Positions 1 through 9,260 of a DNA stretch of 64,000 bases are shown piece after piece. The position numbers and the translations under genes were made by a program. Each line of letters begins with the position of its first letter. Position 1 is the stretch's first letter. The stretch spans positions 22,547 through 86,546 of the forward strand of contig JAZSQZ010000147.1 in assembly GCA_045538175.1 (NCBI GenBank), given 5' to 3'. The notes beneath the pieces are model-generated. The model saw nothing but the letters and a program-made list of their open reading frames with translations. It made no database searches and was not told the DNA's origin. The DNA comes from JAZSQZ01 sp045538175 (GTDB lineage: Bacteria > Bacillota > Clostridia > Christensenellales > UBA1242).

Positions 1-30
1 TTTTATTTTTTAAAAAATCTATATATTCTA

Positions 31-65
31 TTTAAACATTATTTGTTTTGGTGTATAATAAACTT
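31..65 (+). promoter_or_regulatory. Promoter of uvrC, predicted leaderless
   Basis: A perfect TATAAT lies at 54-59, with a weak -35 (TTTAAA, 31-36) 17 nt upstream. Only 6 nt separate the -10 box from the ATG at 66, so transcription should begin at or next to the start codon. No ribosome-binding site is visible. Confidence 0.6.
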
Positions 66-1874
66 ATGGATATAAATTACATTAAAGAAAAGGTTAACAG
101 TTTGCCAACAACGAGTGGTGTATATGTTATGAAGGATAAGGACCTAAATATAATATATATCGGTAAGGCAAAGAATTTAAAAAACAGAGTTAGTCAGTAT
201 TTTATAAATAACAAAAAACAAATCAAAGTTAGCAGTATGGTCAAAAATGTTTTTGATTTTGACTATATTTTAACAAACTCTGAACTCGACGCCCTTTTAC
301 TTGAATGTAATTTAATAAAAAAACATCAACCATATTATAATATTCTTTTAAAAGATGGAAAGAATTTTCCTTATATAAGAATTGATTTTAGACAAGATTT
401 TCCAAAACTAGAGATTGTAAGAAAGCTTAAAAAAGACAAAGCTAAATATTTTGGTCCTTATTTTTCTGGAGTAAGTGCAGGTGAAATTATAAAAGCAATC
501 AACTTTGCTTACCCTATAAGAATTTGCAACAAAAACATTAAAGAAGGTAAGTGTGAGAAAAAAGATTGTTTATATCACTCACTTGGGCTTTGTTCTGCAC
601 CTTGTATTGGAAAAATTTCAAAGGTTGAGTATGCAAAAATTATGGATAAGGTTTGTGATTTTCTAAACGGTAAAGACGACACCTTATACGATATATTGCA
701 ACAAAAAATGCAAAATGCAGTTTCACTTGAAAACTTTGAGTTAGCGATAAAACTAAGAGATACAAGTTTTATGTTGGATAGACTAAAAGAAAGAACCGTT
801 GCATCTCTTTCAAAAGTTAAAGATGTTGATATTTTTGGTTTTGCAGAAAATGAAGTAAGTCTTGCTGTTTCTGTTTTGATTGTTAGAAGTGGTAAGATGA
901 TTGGCGAAAAAAATTATAATGTAATAAACACAGGCGAAAACAAAGAAGAGATACTTTCATCTTTTTTAACTCAATATTATATGGAAAACTTTGTTATGCC
1001 AAAACAAATTATACTTCCTTTTGAGTGTGATGAAGTTACAAATAAGTTTTTAAATTCCACAACAGCAATAGATATTGTTGTGCCTAAAAAGGGTGTAAAC
1101 TTTGACCTTGTAAAACAAGCAAATAGTAACGCAAGTGAGTTTTTATATAAGAGCATTGAGAGTGAAACAAAAGAGTACAACAAATCAATTGGTGCAATCG
1201 AAGAGTTAAAAAACAAATTGTCACTTAGGACTGTGCCACATCGTATGGAGTGTTATGATATTTCAAACATATCTGGCACAAACTCTGTTTGCAGTATGAC
1301 GGTATTTATAAATGGTAAAAAAGCAAACTCGCACTATAGAAGATTTAAGATAAAAACAGTTGTAGGCCCTAACGATTTTGCAAGCCTAAAAGAAGCAATT
1401 TCAAGACGATTAGAACGCCTCAACACAAAGGATATTAGTTTTGGGTCAATTCCTAATCTTATAGTGATTGATGGCGGTAAGGGGCAAATTGGGGCTTGTA
1501 GAGAGATGATAAAATCATACAACCCTGAAATTGATGTAATAAGTTTGGCTGAAAGAGAAGAAGAAGTTTTTGTTGAAGAAAGCAAAGATTCTATTATTTT
1601 AAGCAAAGATAGTTTTGGTTTAAAACTATTACAAGCAATAAGAGATGAAGCGCATAGGTTTGCCTTAACATATCATAGATTGCTAAGAAACAAGGCACAA
1701 ACTGAAAGTGTGCTTGACGAAATTGACGGACTTGGTAAAGTTAAGAAAAAAGCGTTACTTGAAAAATTTAAGTCGGTTAAAAAGATAAAGGAAGCAACCC
1801 TAGACGACCTTACAAAAGTTGAAGGTATAAGTTTAGCCCTTGCAAATAAAATACAAAATAAATTAAATAATTAA
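66..1874 (+). CDS. uvrC: Excinuclease ABC subunit C (UvrC)
   Basis: This is the dual-incision nuclease of UvrABC nucleotide excision repair, 602 residues (normal length). The N-terminal GIY-YIG nuclease is seen near residues 12-90 (GVYVMKD, then IYIGKAKNLK). A cysteine-rich stretch near residues 150-190 (RICNKN, CEKKDC, LCSAPC) fits the known Fe-S ligand pattern. A UVR motif follows near 200-240, then the RNase H-like UvrC domain (YDISNISG, VIDGGKGQ, DEAHRF) and two C-terminal helix-hairpin-helix motifs (IDGLGKVKKKAL, VEGISLALANKI). The ATG at 66 is preferred over an upstream in-frame TTG at 48: it starts the usual short N-terminus and sits 6 nt after a TATAAT box. The identification is firm; the leaderless start is inferred. 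Confidence 0.97.
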   Translation: MDINYIKEKVNSLPTTSGVYVMKDKDLNIIYIGKAKNLKNRVSQYFINNKKQIKVSSMVKNVFDFDYILTNSELDALLLECNLIKKHQPYYNILLKDGKNFPYIRIDFRQDFPKLEIVRKLKKDKAKYFGPYFSGVSAGEIIKAINFAYPIRICNKNIKEGKCEKKDCLYHSLGLCSAPCIGKISKVEYAKIMDKVCDFLNGKDDTLYDILQQKMQNAVSLENFELAIKLRDTSFMLDRLKERTVASLSKVKDVDIFGFAENEVSLAVSVLIVRSGKMIGEKNYNVINTGENKEEILSSFLTQYYMENFVMPKQIILPFECDEVTNKFLNSTTAIDIVVPKKGVNFDLVKQANSNASEFLYKSIESETKEYNKSIGAIEELKNKLSLRTVPHRMECYDISNISGTNSVCSMTVFINGKKANSHYRRFKIKTVVGPNDFASLKEAISRRLERLNTKDISFGSIPNLIVIDGGKGQIGACREMIKSYNPEIDVISLAEREEEVFVEESKDSIILSKDSFGLKLLQAIRDEAHRFALTYHRLLRNKAQTESVLDEIDGLGKVKKKALLEKFKSVKKIKEATLDDLTKVEGISLALANKIQNKLNN

Positions 1875-1899
1875 AACAAAGATATGCATATATTTAAGT

Positions 1900-3009
1900 A
1901 TGCATATTTTTAATTTCTATAACGGGAAAAAAGAAAAGAAGAAAAGAAAGCCTAGGGTCGCAATTCTTTTTAGGATAACGGCTTGTTTTTTGGTGCTTTC
2001 TTTTTTGATTTTATCTCCTGCATTTTTGTTTGATAGAAATTTATACAAACAAGATATAAACGAATTTTTTAATATGAACTTAGACACAACGGTTTTGTCT
2101 TTGGTACACGTTGAAACTTTTGAAGGTAGTTTGAGTTCAAGGGTAAAATATTTAGAAAAACAAATTGCACTTTTCAACAAAACAAAAAAAGATGTTTATG
2201 TTACAGTAAAAACTTTAACCCCTGAAGAATTAAAAACAAATTTTGAAAAAGATTTTTGTGATATTGTATCTTTCGGGTTTGGTGTTGGAGAAATTTTAAA
2301 AGAAAATTTGGTGGAACTTAAAAACATAAAAATAAAAAAAGAGTTTTTGAATTCTGCTAAGGTTGATAACAAAATTTTAGCGTACCCTTATTCTTTTGGT
2401 GGATATGTTGCAATCACAAGAGAAACAAATTTAAGTGACAAAAATATAGGGGAGATTACAATAAAAGATAAAAACAAAAAAAAATATTCTTTAGGGTTTG
2501 CAAAAAATGGTTTTATAAATATTGCAGGTGCTTTGACAAAAAATAATATTTCAACTCCTAAAAATTTGTTTTATGAAAATAACTTATCAACATATAAGAT
2601 GTACGAAAACTTTTTATCAAACAAGTTTGCAACACTTGTCGGCACAACACGTGATGTTGTAAGGTGTAAGGATAGAGAAATTAAAGGAAGTTTAACTTCT
2701 TGTTGTTATAAATATCTTGGTGGTTATACAGACCTTGTGCAATATATGGGGATAACTTCTACAAACTTAAAAAAGATTGCAATAGCTCAAGAATTTTTAG
2801 AGTTTATGCTAAAAGAAGAAAATCAAAAAAGTTTAAACAAAGTTGGTTTGTTTTCGTGTGTTGTAGATAACATATATACCGAAGGATATCTAAAAGAATT
2901 TGAAGAAGTTTTATCAAAGGACCTTGTTGTGCCAAACGCCTTTTTATCTACAAAAGAGATAGAGAATTTAAAGATGGAAGATTTCAAAAAGGTTGTATAT
3001 GAAATTTAG
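1900..3009 (+). CDS. Membrane-anchored solute-binding-like protein, orphan
   Basis: 369 residues. The N-terminus is strongly basic (KKEKKKRKPR) followed by one hydrophobic segment (about residues 22-45) without a lipobox cysteine, so it is probably an uncleaved anchor with the rest outside the cell. The remainder resembles ABC family-1 solute-binding proteins: a first strand/helix unit (SLSSRVKYLEKQIALFNK), a 'CDIVSFGFG' turn, 'YPYSFGGYVAITRE', and the C-terminal helix pattern 'AQEFLEFMLKEENQKS'. No permease or ATPase gene is adjacent. The murB start codon lies inside its 3' end, so the two are co-transcribed. The ATG at 1900 lacks a clear ribosome-binding site. Ligand unknown; the family call rests on weak similarity. 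Confidence 0.6.
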   Translation: MHIFNFYNGKKEKKKRKPRVAILFRITACFLVLSFLILSPAFLFDRNLYKQDINEFFNMNLDTTVLSLVHVETFEGSLSSRVKYLEKQIALFNKTKKDVYVTVKTLTPEELKTNFEKDFCDIVSFGFGVGEILKENLVELKNIKIKKEFLNSAKVDNKILAYPYSFGGYVAITRETNLSDKNIGEITIKDKNKKKYSLGFAKNGFINIAGALTKNNISTPKNLFYENNLSTYKMYENFLSNKFATLVGTTRDVVRCKDREIKGSLTSCCYKYLGGYTDLVQYMGITSTNLKKIAIAQEFLEFMLKEENQKSLNKVGLFSCVVDNIYTEGYLKEFEEVLSKDLVVPNAFLSTKEIENLKMEDFKKVVYEI

Positions 3010-3991
3010 AAGATTTGAAAAGTTTTTAAAAGAAAATGGTGTTGAATATAAAAAGGACGAGAGCATAAAAAATCATACATCAATTAAGATAGGTGGCAGG
3101 GTTAAGTTTTATATTGAAATAAAAAATATAAAAACTTTGCAAAGTATAAAAGCAAAGTGTGATAGGTTGAAAATAAAAACATTTATAATAGGCAACGGTA
3201 CAAATCTTGTTTTTAGTGATAAGGACCTAAAAATTGTTATACTTAAACTAAAATTCAACCACTTAAAAAAGAATAAAAATTTTATAACCGCAGGGGCAGG
3301 TGTAAATTTATTTTCGCTAAATATATTTGCAAAACAAAACAGTTTGTCTGGTCTTGAGTGGAGTTATGGCATACCGGGTTGTGTTGGTGGTGCAATTGTT
3401 ATGAATGCAGGAAGTTTTGGTGGCGAAATAAAAGATGTTGTTTTATCGGTAAAAGTTTTAGACGAAGAAGGAAAAATAAAAACACTCTTAAATAAAGAAA
3501 TGGGATTTGGGTACAGAAAGAGTATTTTTCAAGAAAAACAATACATAATACTTGAAGCAAAGTTTTGTTTAAGTGAAGGAAATGAAGAAAATATTTTTAA
3601 TAAGTGTCAATCAAACTTAGATAAAAGAAAACTAAATCAACCTTATGATAAGTTTAGTGCAGGCAGTGTTTTTAAAAAAGTTGATAACATTTCTTCTTGG
3701 AAGTTTATTGACGAACTTGGTTTTAGGGGGTATAAAGTTGGTGGTGCGATGGTTTCAAGAAAACATTGTGGGTTTATAGTAAATGTTCAAAATGCCAAAT
3801 TTTATGATGTTTTAAAAATTATTTATGAAATTAAAAAGACAGTTTACAAAAAGTTTGGTATAATACTAGAAGAAGAAATACAATTTGTTGGAGATATCAA
3901 TGGACATTTTAGGCGATTATCACACACATACAGTTTACAGCAGAAAGAAATGGTGTCTAAAAAAGCATGCAAAAGGAACTTTGGAAGATAA
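2999..3991 (+). CDS. murB: UDP-N-acetylenolpyruvoylglucosamine reductase (MurB)
   Basis: The FAD enzyme that reduces the enolpyruvyl ether to UDP-MurNAc in peptidoglycan precursor synthesis. Family motifs are clear: HTSIKIGG near the N-terminus, the FAD-binding 'IGNGTNLVFSD', 'GLEWSYGIPGCVGGAIVMNAGSFGG' split across residues 115-140, 'YRKSIFQ', and 'SAGSVFKK' carrying the catalytic serine of the type II enzyme. The ATG at 2999 overlaps the end of the preceding gene. MurB proteins normally stop shortly after the 'EEEIQFVG' strand. Here the frame continues for about 30 extra residues, overlapping the next gene by 92 nt. That tail looks like read-out of the neighbour in another frame and is probably not conserved. 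Confidence 0.95.
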   Translation: MKFRRFEKFLKENGVEYKKDESIKNHTSIKIGGRVKFYIEIKNIKTLQSIKAKCDRLKIKTFIIGNGTNLVFSDKDLKIVILKLKFNHLKKNKNFITAGAGVNLFSLNIFAKQNSLSGLEWSYGIPGCVGGAIVMNAGSFGGEIKDVVLSVKVLDEEGKIKTLLNKEMGFGYRKSIFQEKQYIILEAKFCLSEGNEENIFNKCQSNLDKRKLNQPYDKFSAGSVFKKVDNISSWKFIDELGFRGYKVGGAMVSRKHCGFIVNVQNAKFYDVLKIIYEIKKTVYKKFGIILEEEIQFVGDINGHFRRLSHTYSLQQKEMVSKKACKRNFGR

Positions 3992-4679
3992 TGTTAAAAG
4001 AGCAAGTGAGTTGGGTTTAAAAGAAATTGCACTAACTGACCACGGCTTTAATCACAAAATCTTTGGCACATACAGAAAGCGTCTTCCTATGTTAAAAGAA
4101 GAAGTAAAAAGATTATCTGAAAAATATAATATAAATGTTTTACTTGGTGTTGAAGCAAACTTTATTTCAACCGACGGCACAATTGATGTTGTTGAAAGTG
4201 ATATGGAATACCTTGATATTGTTCTTTGTGGATTTCACGAAATTGTAAAAGCAAAGTCAATTAAAGACAAATTCAAATTGTGGTATTTTCACTACCTTTA
4301 TGCAATTTTGGGTCTTTCAAAAAAGAGAATTGCCATAAACACACAAACAGTTGTAAATGCTGTTGAAAATAATAATATAGATGTTTTGACACACTTAAAT
4401 GCAAAAATGAGAGTGGACCCTATAAAGGTTGCTGAAGCTTGCATAAAGAAGGGAACACTTATTGAACTTAATACAAAGCATTTTAAGTTGAGCGACGAAG
4501 ATATTGTGACTATGGCAAAAATGGGTGCAAAATTTATTGTTGATTCCGATGCGCATAGTCCAAAAAGAATTGCCGATTTTGAACTTGCAAGAGATGTTAT
4601 AAAAAGAACGGGCATTGAGAAGTCGGTTGTAAACTTAAATGGTTTGCCTGAATTTATAAACTACAAAAGGAAAAAATAA
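3900..4679 (+). CDS. PHP-domain phosphoesterase
   Basis: 259-residue single-domain PHP protein. Metal-binding motifs are visible: 'DYHTHTVYS' at the N-terminus, 'LTDHG', 'GVEANF', 'CGFHE', 'LTHLN' and 'DSDAHSPKRI' near the C-terminus. This is the set expected for a trinuclear-metal phosphoesterase of the YcdX/histidinol-phosphatase-like group. The substrate cannot be told from sequence. The ATG at 3900 is chosen because GGAGA lies 5 nt upstream and the PHP motif begins five residues later; in-frame TTG codons at 3885 and 3888 are less likely. It sits between murB and whiA, where many Firmicutes have rapZ/yvcK. Confidence 0.88.
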   Translation: MDILGDYHTHTVYSRKKWCLKKHAKGTLEDNVKRASELGLKEIALTDHGFNHKIFGTYRKRLPMLKEEVKRLSEKYNINVLLGVEANFISTDGTIDVVESDMEYLDIVLCGFHEIVKAKSIKDKFKLWYFHYLYAILGLSKKRIAINTQTVVNAVENNNIDVLTHLNAKMRVDPIKVAEACIKKGTLIELNTKHFKLSDEDIVTMAKMGAKFIVDSDAHSPKRIADFELARDVIKRTGIEKSVVNLNGLPEFINYKRKK

Positions 4680-4682
4680 GAT

Positions 4683-5663
4683 ATGTCATTTGCACACGAG
4701 GCAAAATTAGAAGTTTTAAAAACAGTTTGTGAAAACGAGTGTTGTAAACTTGCAGAACTTTCTGCAATAATTCACTCTTGTGGAGAGCTTACCAAAAGGG
4801 GAAGTGAGTTTTTTATTGAACTTAAAACCGATATGGAAGGCATATATGATATTGTAAACGATGGACTTAATCGTTTGTATGGAGAGTCTGCAGAAATTAC
4901 GCTTGATGACGACACAAACATAAACAAATCAGTTAGATATATCATAAAACTCCCACAAGAATGCACAGAACAATTGATGTTTGATTGTGGTATTGCAAAA
5001 AGAAATATAGACAATCACTTAGAATTGATTCAAGGTATTGATGAGCATATGGTTGAAAGTGATTGTTGTGCGATGGCATACATCAAAGGTGTTTTTATCA
5101 CAAGTTCAACAGCAAGTATTGTTTTAGATGAAAACGCAACAAAGAAAACCCTTAGTGGTTATCATTGGGAATTTGTTTTTTCAACTGAGCAATTTGCAGA
5201 TGATTTTTCAAGTTTGTTGTTTAGATATGGAATTACAAACAGAAAAAATAGAAGAAAGAATTTAGTAATTTTATATATAAAAGAAGCTGAAGTTGTAAGT
5301 GACTTACTTGCTTGTGTTGGTGCTTTTAAGAGCGTTTTAAAGTTACAGAGCGAAATGACACTAAGGCAAGTTAGAAACAACATCAACAGACAAAACAACT
5401 GTATTAGCGCAAACATTTCAAAAACAGTTAATGCAAGTGTTAGACAAATGGCAGCGATAAAAAAGATTCAAGAAACAATAGGGATAAAATCGCTTCCACA
5501 AAACCTTCAGGAGTTATGTTTAGTTAGACTTGCAAACCCAGAAGAGCCACTTATAAACTTGACAAAACTCGTAACTTTCCCTATAACTAAGAGTGGCATA
5601 AATCATCAATTTAGAAAAATTGTTTCTATTGCTAATGATATTGAACAAAAGGATAACCAATGA
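4683..5663 (+). CDS. whiA: WhiA-family DNA-binding regulator
   Basis: 326 residues, the usual size. The N-terminal half is the degenerate LAGLIDADG-homing-endonuclease fold of WhiA (Gly-rich 'YIKGVFITSSTAS', 'GYHWEFVFST', 'NRKNRRKNLVILYIK'). The C-terminal half is the WhiA helix-turn-helix (RQMAAIKKIQ, 'LPQNLQELCLVRLANPE', 'PITKSGINHQFRKI'). WhiA is linked to cell division and chromosome segregation in Gram-positives, and whiA near murB is a classic Firmicutes arrangement. Its stop overlaps the dnaE start (ATGA). Confidence 0.95.
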   Translation: MSFAHEAKLEVLKTVCENECCKLAELSAIIHSCGELTKRGSEFFIELKTDMEGIYDIVNDGLNRLYGESAEITLDDDTNINKSVRYIIKLPQECTEQLMFDCGIAKRNIDNHLELIQGIDEHMVESDCCAMAYIKGVFITSSTASIVLDENATKKTLSGYHWEFVFSTEQFADDFSSLLFRYGITNRKNRRKNLVILYIKEAEVVSDLLACVGAFKSVLKLQSEMTLRQVRNNINRQNNCISANISKTVNASVRQMAAIKKIQETIGIKSLPQNLQELCLVRLANPEEPLINLTKLVTFPITKSGINHQFRKIVSIANDIEQKDNQ

Positions 5664-8600
5664 AAGAATTTGTACACTTACACGTCCATACCGAATATAG
5701 CTTATTAGATGGTGCTGCACGTATCGATAAACTTGTAAAAGTTTGTAAAGAATATGGTATGCCTGCTTGCGCAATCACAGACCACGGAAATATGTATGGT
5801 TGTGTGGCTTTTTATGATGCTTGTAAAAAAGCTGGTATAAAGCCAATTTTTGGTTGTGAATTTTATGTTGCAGACGACTTAAAAGTAAAGCAAGGCAAAA
5901 CAAAGTTAGCTCACCTTGTTCTTCTTGCAAAAAACAGGACAGGTTATCTAAACCTTTCTAAAATGAACACAATTGCCTTCCGTGAAGGATTTTATTATAA
6001 ACCAAGAATAGACTATAAAACCTTGCAAGAAAATAGCGAAGGTATTGTTTGCTTGAGCGCCTGTCTTGCAGGAGATGTACAACAACTTATTTTAAACAGA
6101 CAATACGACGAAGCAGAAAAACTTGTTTTATGGTTTAAAGACTTGTTTAAGGACGATTTTTATATCGAACTTCAAAATCATAACTTACCAGAACAACTTG
6201 AAGTAAATGTTACTTTAAGAGAACTTGCAAAAAAACACAATATCAAAACAGTTGCAACAAACGACGTTCACTATATCTATAAAGAAGATGCTGAAACACA
6301 AGATGTTTTGATGTGCGTACAAATGGGTAAAACTATTGATGACCCATCAAGATTGAAGTTTTCAACAAACGAGTTTTATCTTAAAACTTATGACGAAATG
6401 GCAGAAGCTTTGCCAGCTGATTTAGATGCACTTGATACAACAATCGAGATTGCAAACAAGTGTAACTATTCTTTTGAAGAAGACCATATCGATAAAAATA
6501 TGTATATGTTCCCAAACTTCGTTCCACCAAATGGTATGGATTGTCCGGAATATTTAAAGAAATTAACCGAAGAAGGTTTAATTAGAAGGTATGGAGAAGT
6601 TACACCTACAATTCGTGATAGAGTTGATAGGGAACTTGGTGTTATTATCGGTCAAGGATTTGCTCAATATTTCTTAACTGTTCAAGACTATATCTCGGCA
6701 GCAAGAAAAATGGGTATTCCTGTAGGACCTGGTCGTGGTAGTGGTGCAGGTTCTGTTGTAGCATATGCAATCGGTATTACAAACATCGACCCATTTAAGT
6801 ACGATTTACTTTTTGAAAGATTCTTGCACACAGAAAGGGTAACAGCACCCGACTTTGACGTTGACTTTGCTGATGATAGAAGACAAGAAGTTATCGACTA
6901 TGTTAGAAATAAATATGGCGAAGACAAAGTTGTAAAGATTGTAACTTTTGGTTGTATGCAAGCTAAAAACGCTATCAAAGACGTTGGTAGGGTTTTAAGA
7001 GTGCCTTATGCAGAGCTTGATAAAGTTACAAAGGCAATTCCAAATATTTCTGCAAAACACCACGATGTTATTAAAAAAGCATTTGGTTTTTATAAAGCAA
7101 AAGAAGGGGATAAAGATTTCGGTGTAGAATATGCCGTCCCTGAACTTGTTGAAGCATATAACAACAGTAATGACATTAAAAGAGTTGTTGATATTGCTAT
7201 GAAGCTTGAAGGTATGCCAAGACAAACTTCAACACATGCTTGCGGTGTTGTTGTTGCTTGTGGTGACCTTATTAAATTTATGCCATTATCAAGAAATGGC
7301 GAAGATATTACAACACAATACAGTTTTGCTGATATCGAAAGATTAGGGCATCTTAAGATGGACTTCTTGGGCCTTCGAAACTTAAATGATATTCAAAAAT
7401 GTATTCAATATGTAAAAGCAAATCACGGGGTTGATATCGATTTTGAAAATTGTACTTATGACGACCCTGCTGTATTTAAGTTGATTTCAACAGGAAACAC
7501 AAAAGGTATATTCCAAATTGAAAGTGGTGGTTTCCAAAAGTTTATGAGAGAATTGCAACCATCTTGTATTGAAGATATTGTTGCTGCCGTTTCTCTTTAT
7601 CGTCCAGGACCTATGGATTCTATTCCAAGGTATGTTCAAAACAAACACAATCCTGAAAGCACAACTTACGACCACCCAATTTTAGAGCCAATTCTTAAAG
7701 TTACCTATGGTTGTATTGTTTATCAAGAACAAGTTATGAGAATTGTTCAAGATATGGCAGGGTACACCCTTGGTCAAGCTGATATGGTTCGTCGTATGAT
7801 GGGTAAAAAGAAGATGGATGCTATGATTGCAGAAAGACAAGTCTTCTTACATGGTAGACCTGCAGAAAACGGCAAGACTGCAATTGACGGTGCTCTAAAA
7901 CGTGGCGTACCAGAAGATGTTGCAAACAAAGTTTGGAGCGAGATGGAAAGTTTTGCCTCATATGCGTTTAACAAATCCCACGCTGCAGCATACTCATATA
8001 TCACTTATCAAACAGCATACCTTAAGTGTTATTATGAACCAGAGTTTTTGACAAGTATCTTAAACAACCGTATCACAAGTGCTGACGAAATCAAAAACTA
8101 TGTGGCTTATGCCAAAGAAGAAAAGATTGAAGTTTTACCACCCGATATTAACCTTAGCGAAACATATTTCTCAGTTAAAGATGGTAAAATTCGTTTTGGT
8201 CTTGCTGCACTTAAAAATGTTGGTATCAGCGTTGTTGATACAATTATTGCAGAAAGACGACAAAATGGAGATTATAAAGACCTACAAGATTTTATAAACC
8301 GACTTGATGGTCAAGCCTTAAACAAAAGATGTGTCGAAAGTATGATTTTAAGTGGCGCATTTGATTGTTTTAAAGTAAAAAGATCTCAAATGATGAATGT
8401 TTACGAACTTATAATCGATAGAGTTTCAAGGGACAGAAAAAACCGTGCGACCGGTCAGATTGATATGTTTGGTGGTGGTATGGGTGTGCCTTCAATTGAA
8501 AACAATATTGATTATCCAAACATTTCAGAATATAGCGACCAAACAAAATTAAAATTTGAAAAACAAGTGGTCGGCACATATATCTCTGGACACCCACTTG

Positions 8601-9250
8601 ATAACTATATTGACAAACTTGCAAAGTTCAATTTCAATTCTTCAATGATAAAAGAAGAAACCGAAGATGAAGAAATGATGGTCGAAGAAGATGGCGAAAA
8701 TCTTTCGGCTGTTGAAGAAAATGAACTTAAAGATGGTATGCAAGTAAGTTGTGGTGGGGTATTGTCCGAAATCAAAAAGGTTTTAACAAAAACAAACAAC
8801 AAAGAAATGGCAATACTAAAGATTGAAGACTTGTACGGCAACTTTGATGTTATGCTTGTACCAAATGTTTATGATAAGTATAAGCACAAACTTACAGAAG
8901 ATGCGCTTGTGTCAGTCTATGGCAAACTTTCAATGCGTGATGGCGAAAGACCTATTATTGTTGTAAGCAATCTTAATTTCTGGGCTATTGATGAAAGTGA
9001 GCCACAGGAATTAAAAGAAGAGAAAAAAGAAGTTTCCAAAACTTTATATTTAAGGTATAATACACAAGACGGAACAATCCACCCACAAATCTTATCAATT
9101 TTAAGAAACTATGTAGGTGGCACTCCGGTTATAATTAAGTGTACAGGTTTAGATAAAAGTTTTAAACTTTCTTTCAAAACTAATGCAAATAATTATCTTT
9201 TAAATGAATTAAATGCTATACTATCTGAAGAAGATATAAAATTGGTATAA
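5660..9250 (+). CDS. dnaE: DNA polymerase III alpha subunit, DnaE type
   Basis: 1196-residue replicative polymerase. It has an N-terminal PHP domain (HLHVHTEYSLLDG, ITDHGN, GCEFYV, ATNDVHY). The polymerase core has 'GPGRGSGAGS' (about residue 356) and the catalytic aspartates in 'PDFDVDFADDRR' (about 397-408), followed by 'FGFY', 'HACGVV' and 'YRPGPM'. Next come the fingers/thumb region, helix-hairpin-helix segments and a C-terminal OB fold ('VSCGGVLSEIKKV'). An acidic insertion near residues 1000-1030 (EETEDEEMMVEEDGE) separates the HhH region from the OB fold. It has no proofreading exonuclease insertion, so it is DnaE and not PolC. It overlaps whiA by 4 nt, and pfkA follows after 10 nt. 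Confidence 0.97.
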   Translation: MKEFVHLHVHTEYSLLDGAARIDKLVKVCKEYGMPACAITDHGNMYGCVAFYDACKKAGIKPIFGCEFYVADDLKVKQGKTKLAHLVLLAKNRTGYLNLSKMNTIAFREGFYYKPRIDYKTLQENSEGIVCLSACLAGDVQQLILNRQYDEAEKLVLWFKDLFKDDFYIELQNHNLPEQLEVNVTLRELAKKHNIKTVATNDVHYIYKEDAETQDVLMCVQMGKTIDDPSRLKFSTNEFYLKTYDEMAEALPADLDALDTTIEIANKCNYSFEEDHIDKNMYMFPNFVPPNGMDCPEYLKKLTEEGLIRRYGEVTPTIRDRVDRELGVIIGQGFAQYFLTVQDYISAARKMGIPVGPGRGSGAGSVVAYAIGITNIDPFKYDLLFERFLHTERVTAPDFDVDFADDRRQEVIDYVRNKYGEDKVVKIVTFGCMQAKNAIKDVGRVLRVPYAELDKVTKAIPNISAKHHDVIKKAFGFYKAKEGDKDFGVEYAVPELVEAYNNSNDIKRVVDIAMKLEGMPRQTSTHACGVVVACGDLIKFMPLSRNGEDITTQYSFADIERLGHLKMDFLGLRNLNDIQKCIQYVKANHGVDIDFENCTYDDPAVFKLISTGNTKGIFQIESGGFQKFMRELQPSCIEDIVAAVSLYRPGPMDSIPRYVQNKHNPESTTYDHPILEPILKVTYGCIVYQEQVMRIVQDMAGYTLGQADMVRRMMGKKKMDAMIAERQVFLHGRPAENGKTAIDGALKRGVPEDVANKVWSEMESFASYAFNKSHAAAYSYITYQTAYLKCYYEPEFLTSILNNRITSADEIKNYVAYAKEEKIEVLPPDINLSETYFSVKDGKIRFGLAALKNVGISVVDTIIAERRQNGDYKDLQDFINRLDGQALNKRCVESMILSGAFDCFKVKRSQMMNVYELIIDRVSRDRKNRATGQIDMFGGGMGVPSIENNIDYPNISEYSDQTKLKFEKQVVGTYISGHPLDNYIDKLAKFNFNSSMIKEETEDEEMMVEEDGENLSAVEENELKDGMQVSCGGVLSEIKKVLTKTNNKEMAILKIEDLYGNFDVMLVPNVYDKYKHKLTEDALVSVYGKLSMRDGERPIIVVSNLNFWAIDESEPQELKEEKKEVSKTLYLRYNTQDGTIHPQILSILRNYVGGTPVIIKCTGLDKSFKLSFKTNANNYLLNELNAILSEEDIKLV

Positions 9251-9260
9251 GGAGTTTTTT

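Noticed and set aside
1882..1907. ATATGCATA/TATGCATAT inverted repeat after uvrC as a terminator
   Set aside because: The stem is nearly all A-T and includes the start codon of the next gene, with only a short T-run. Too weak to call a terminator with confidence.
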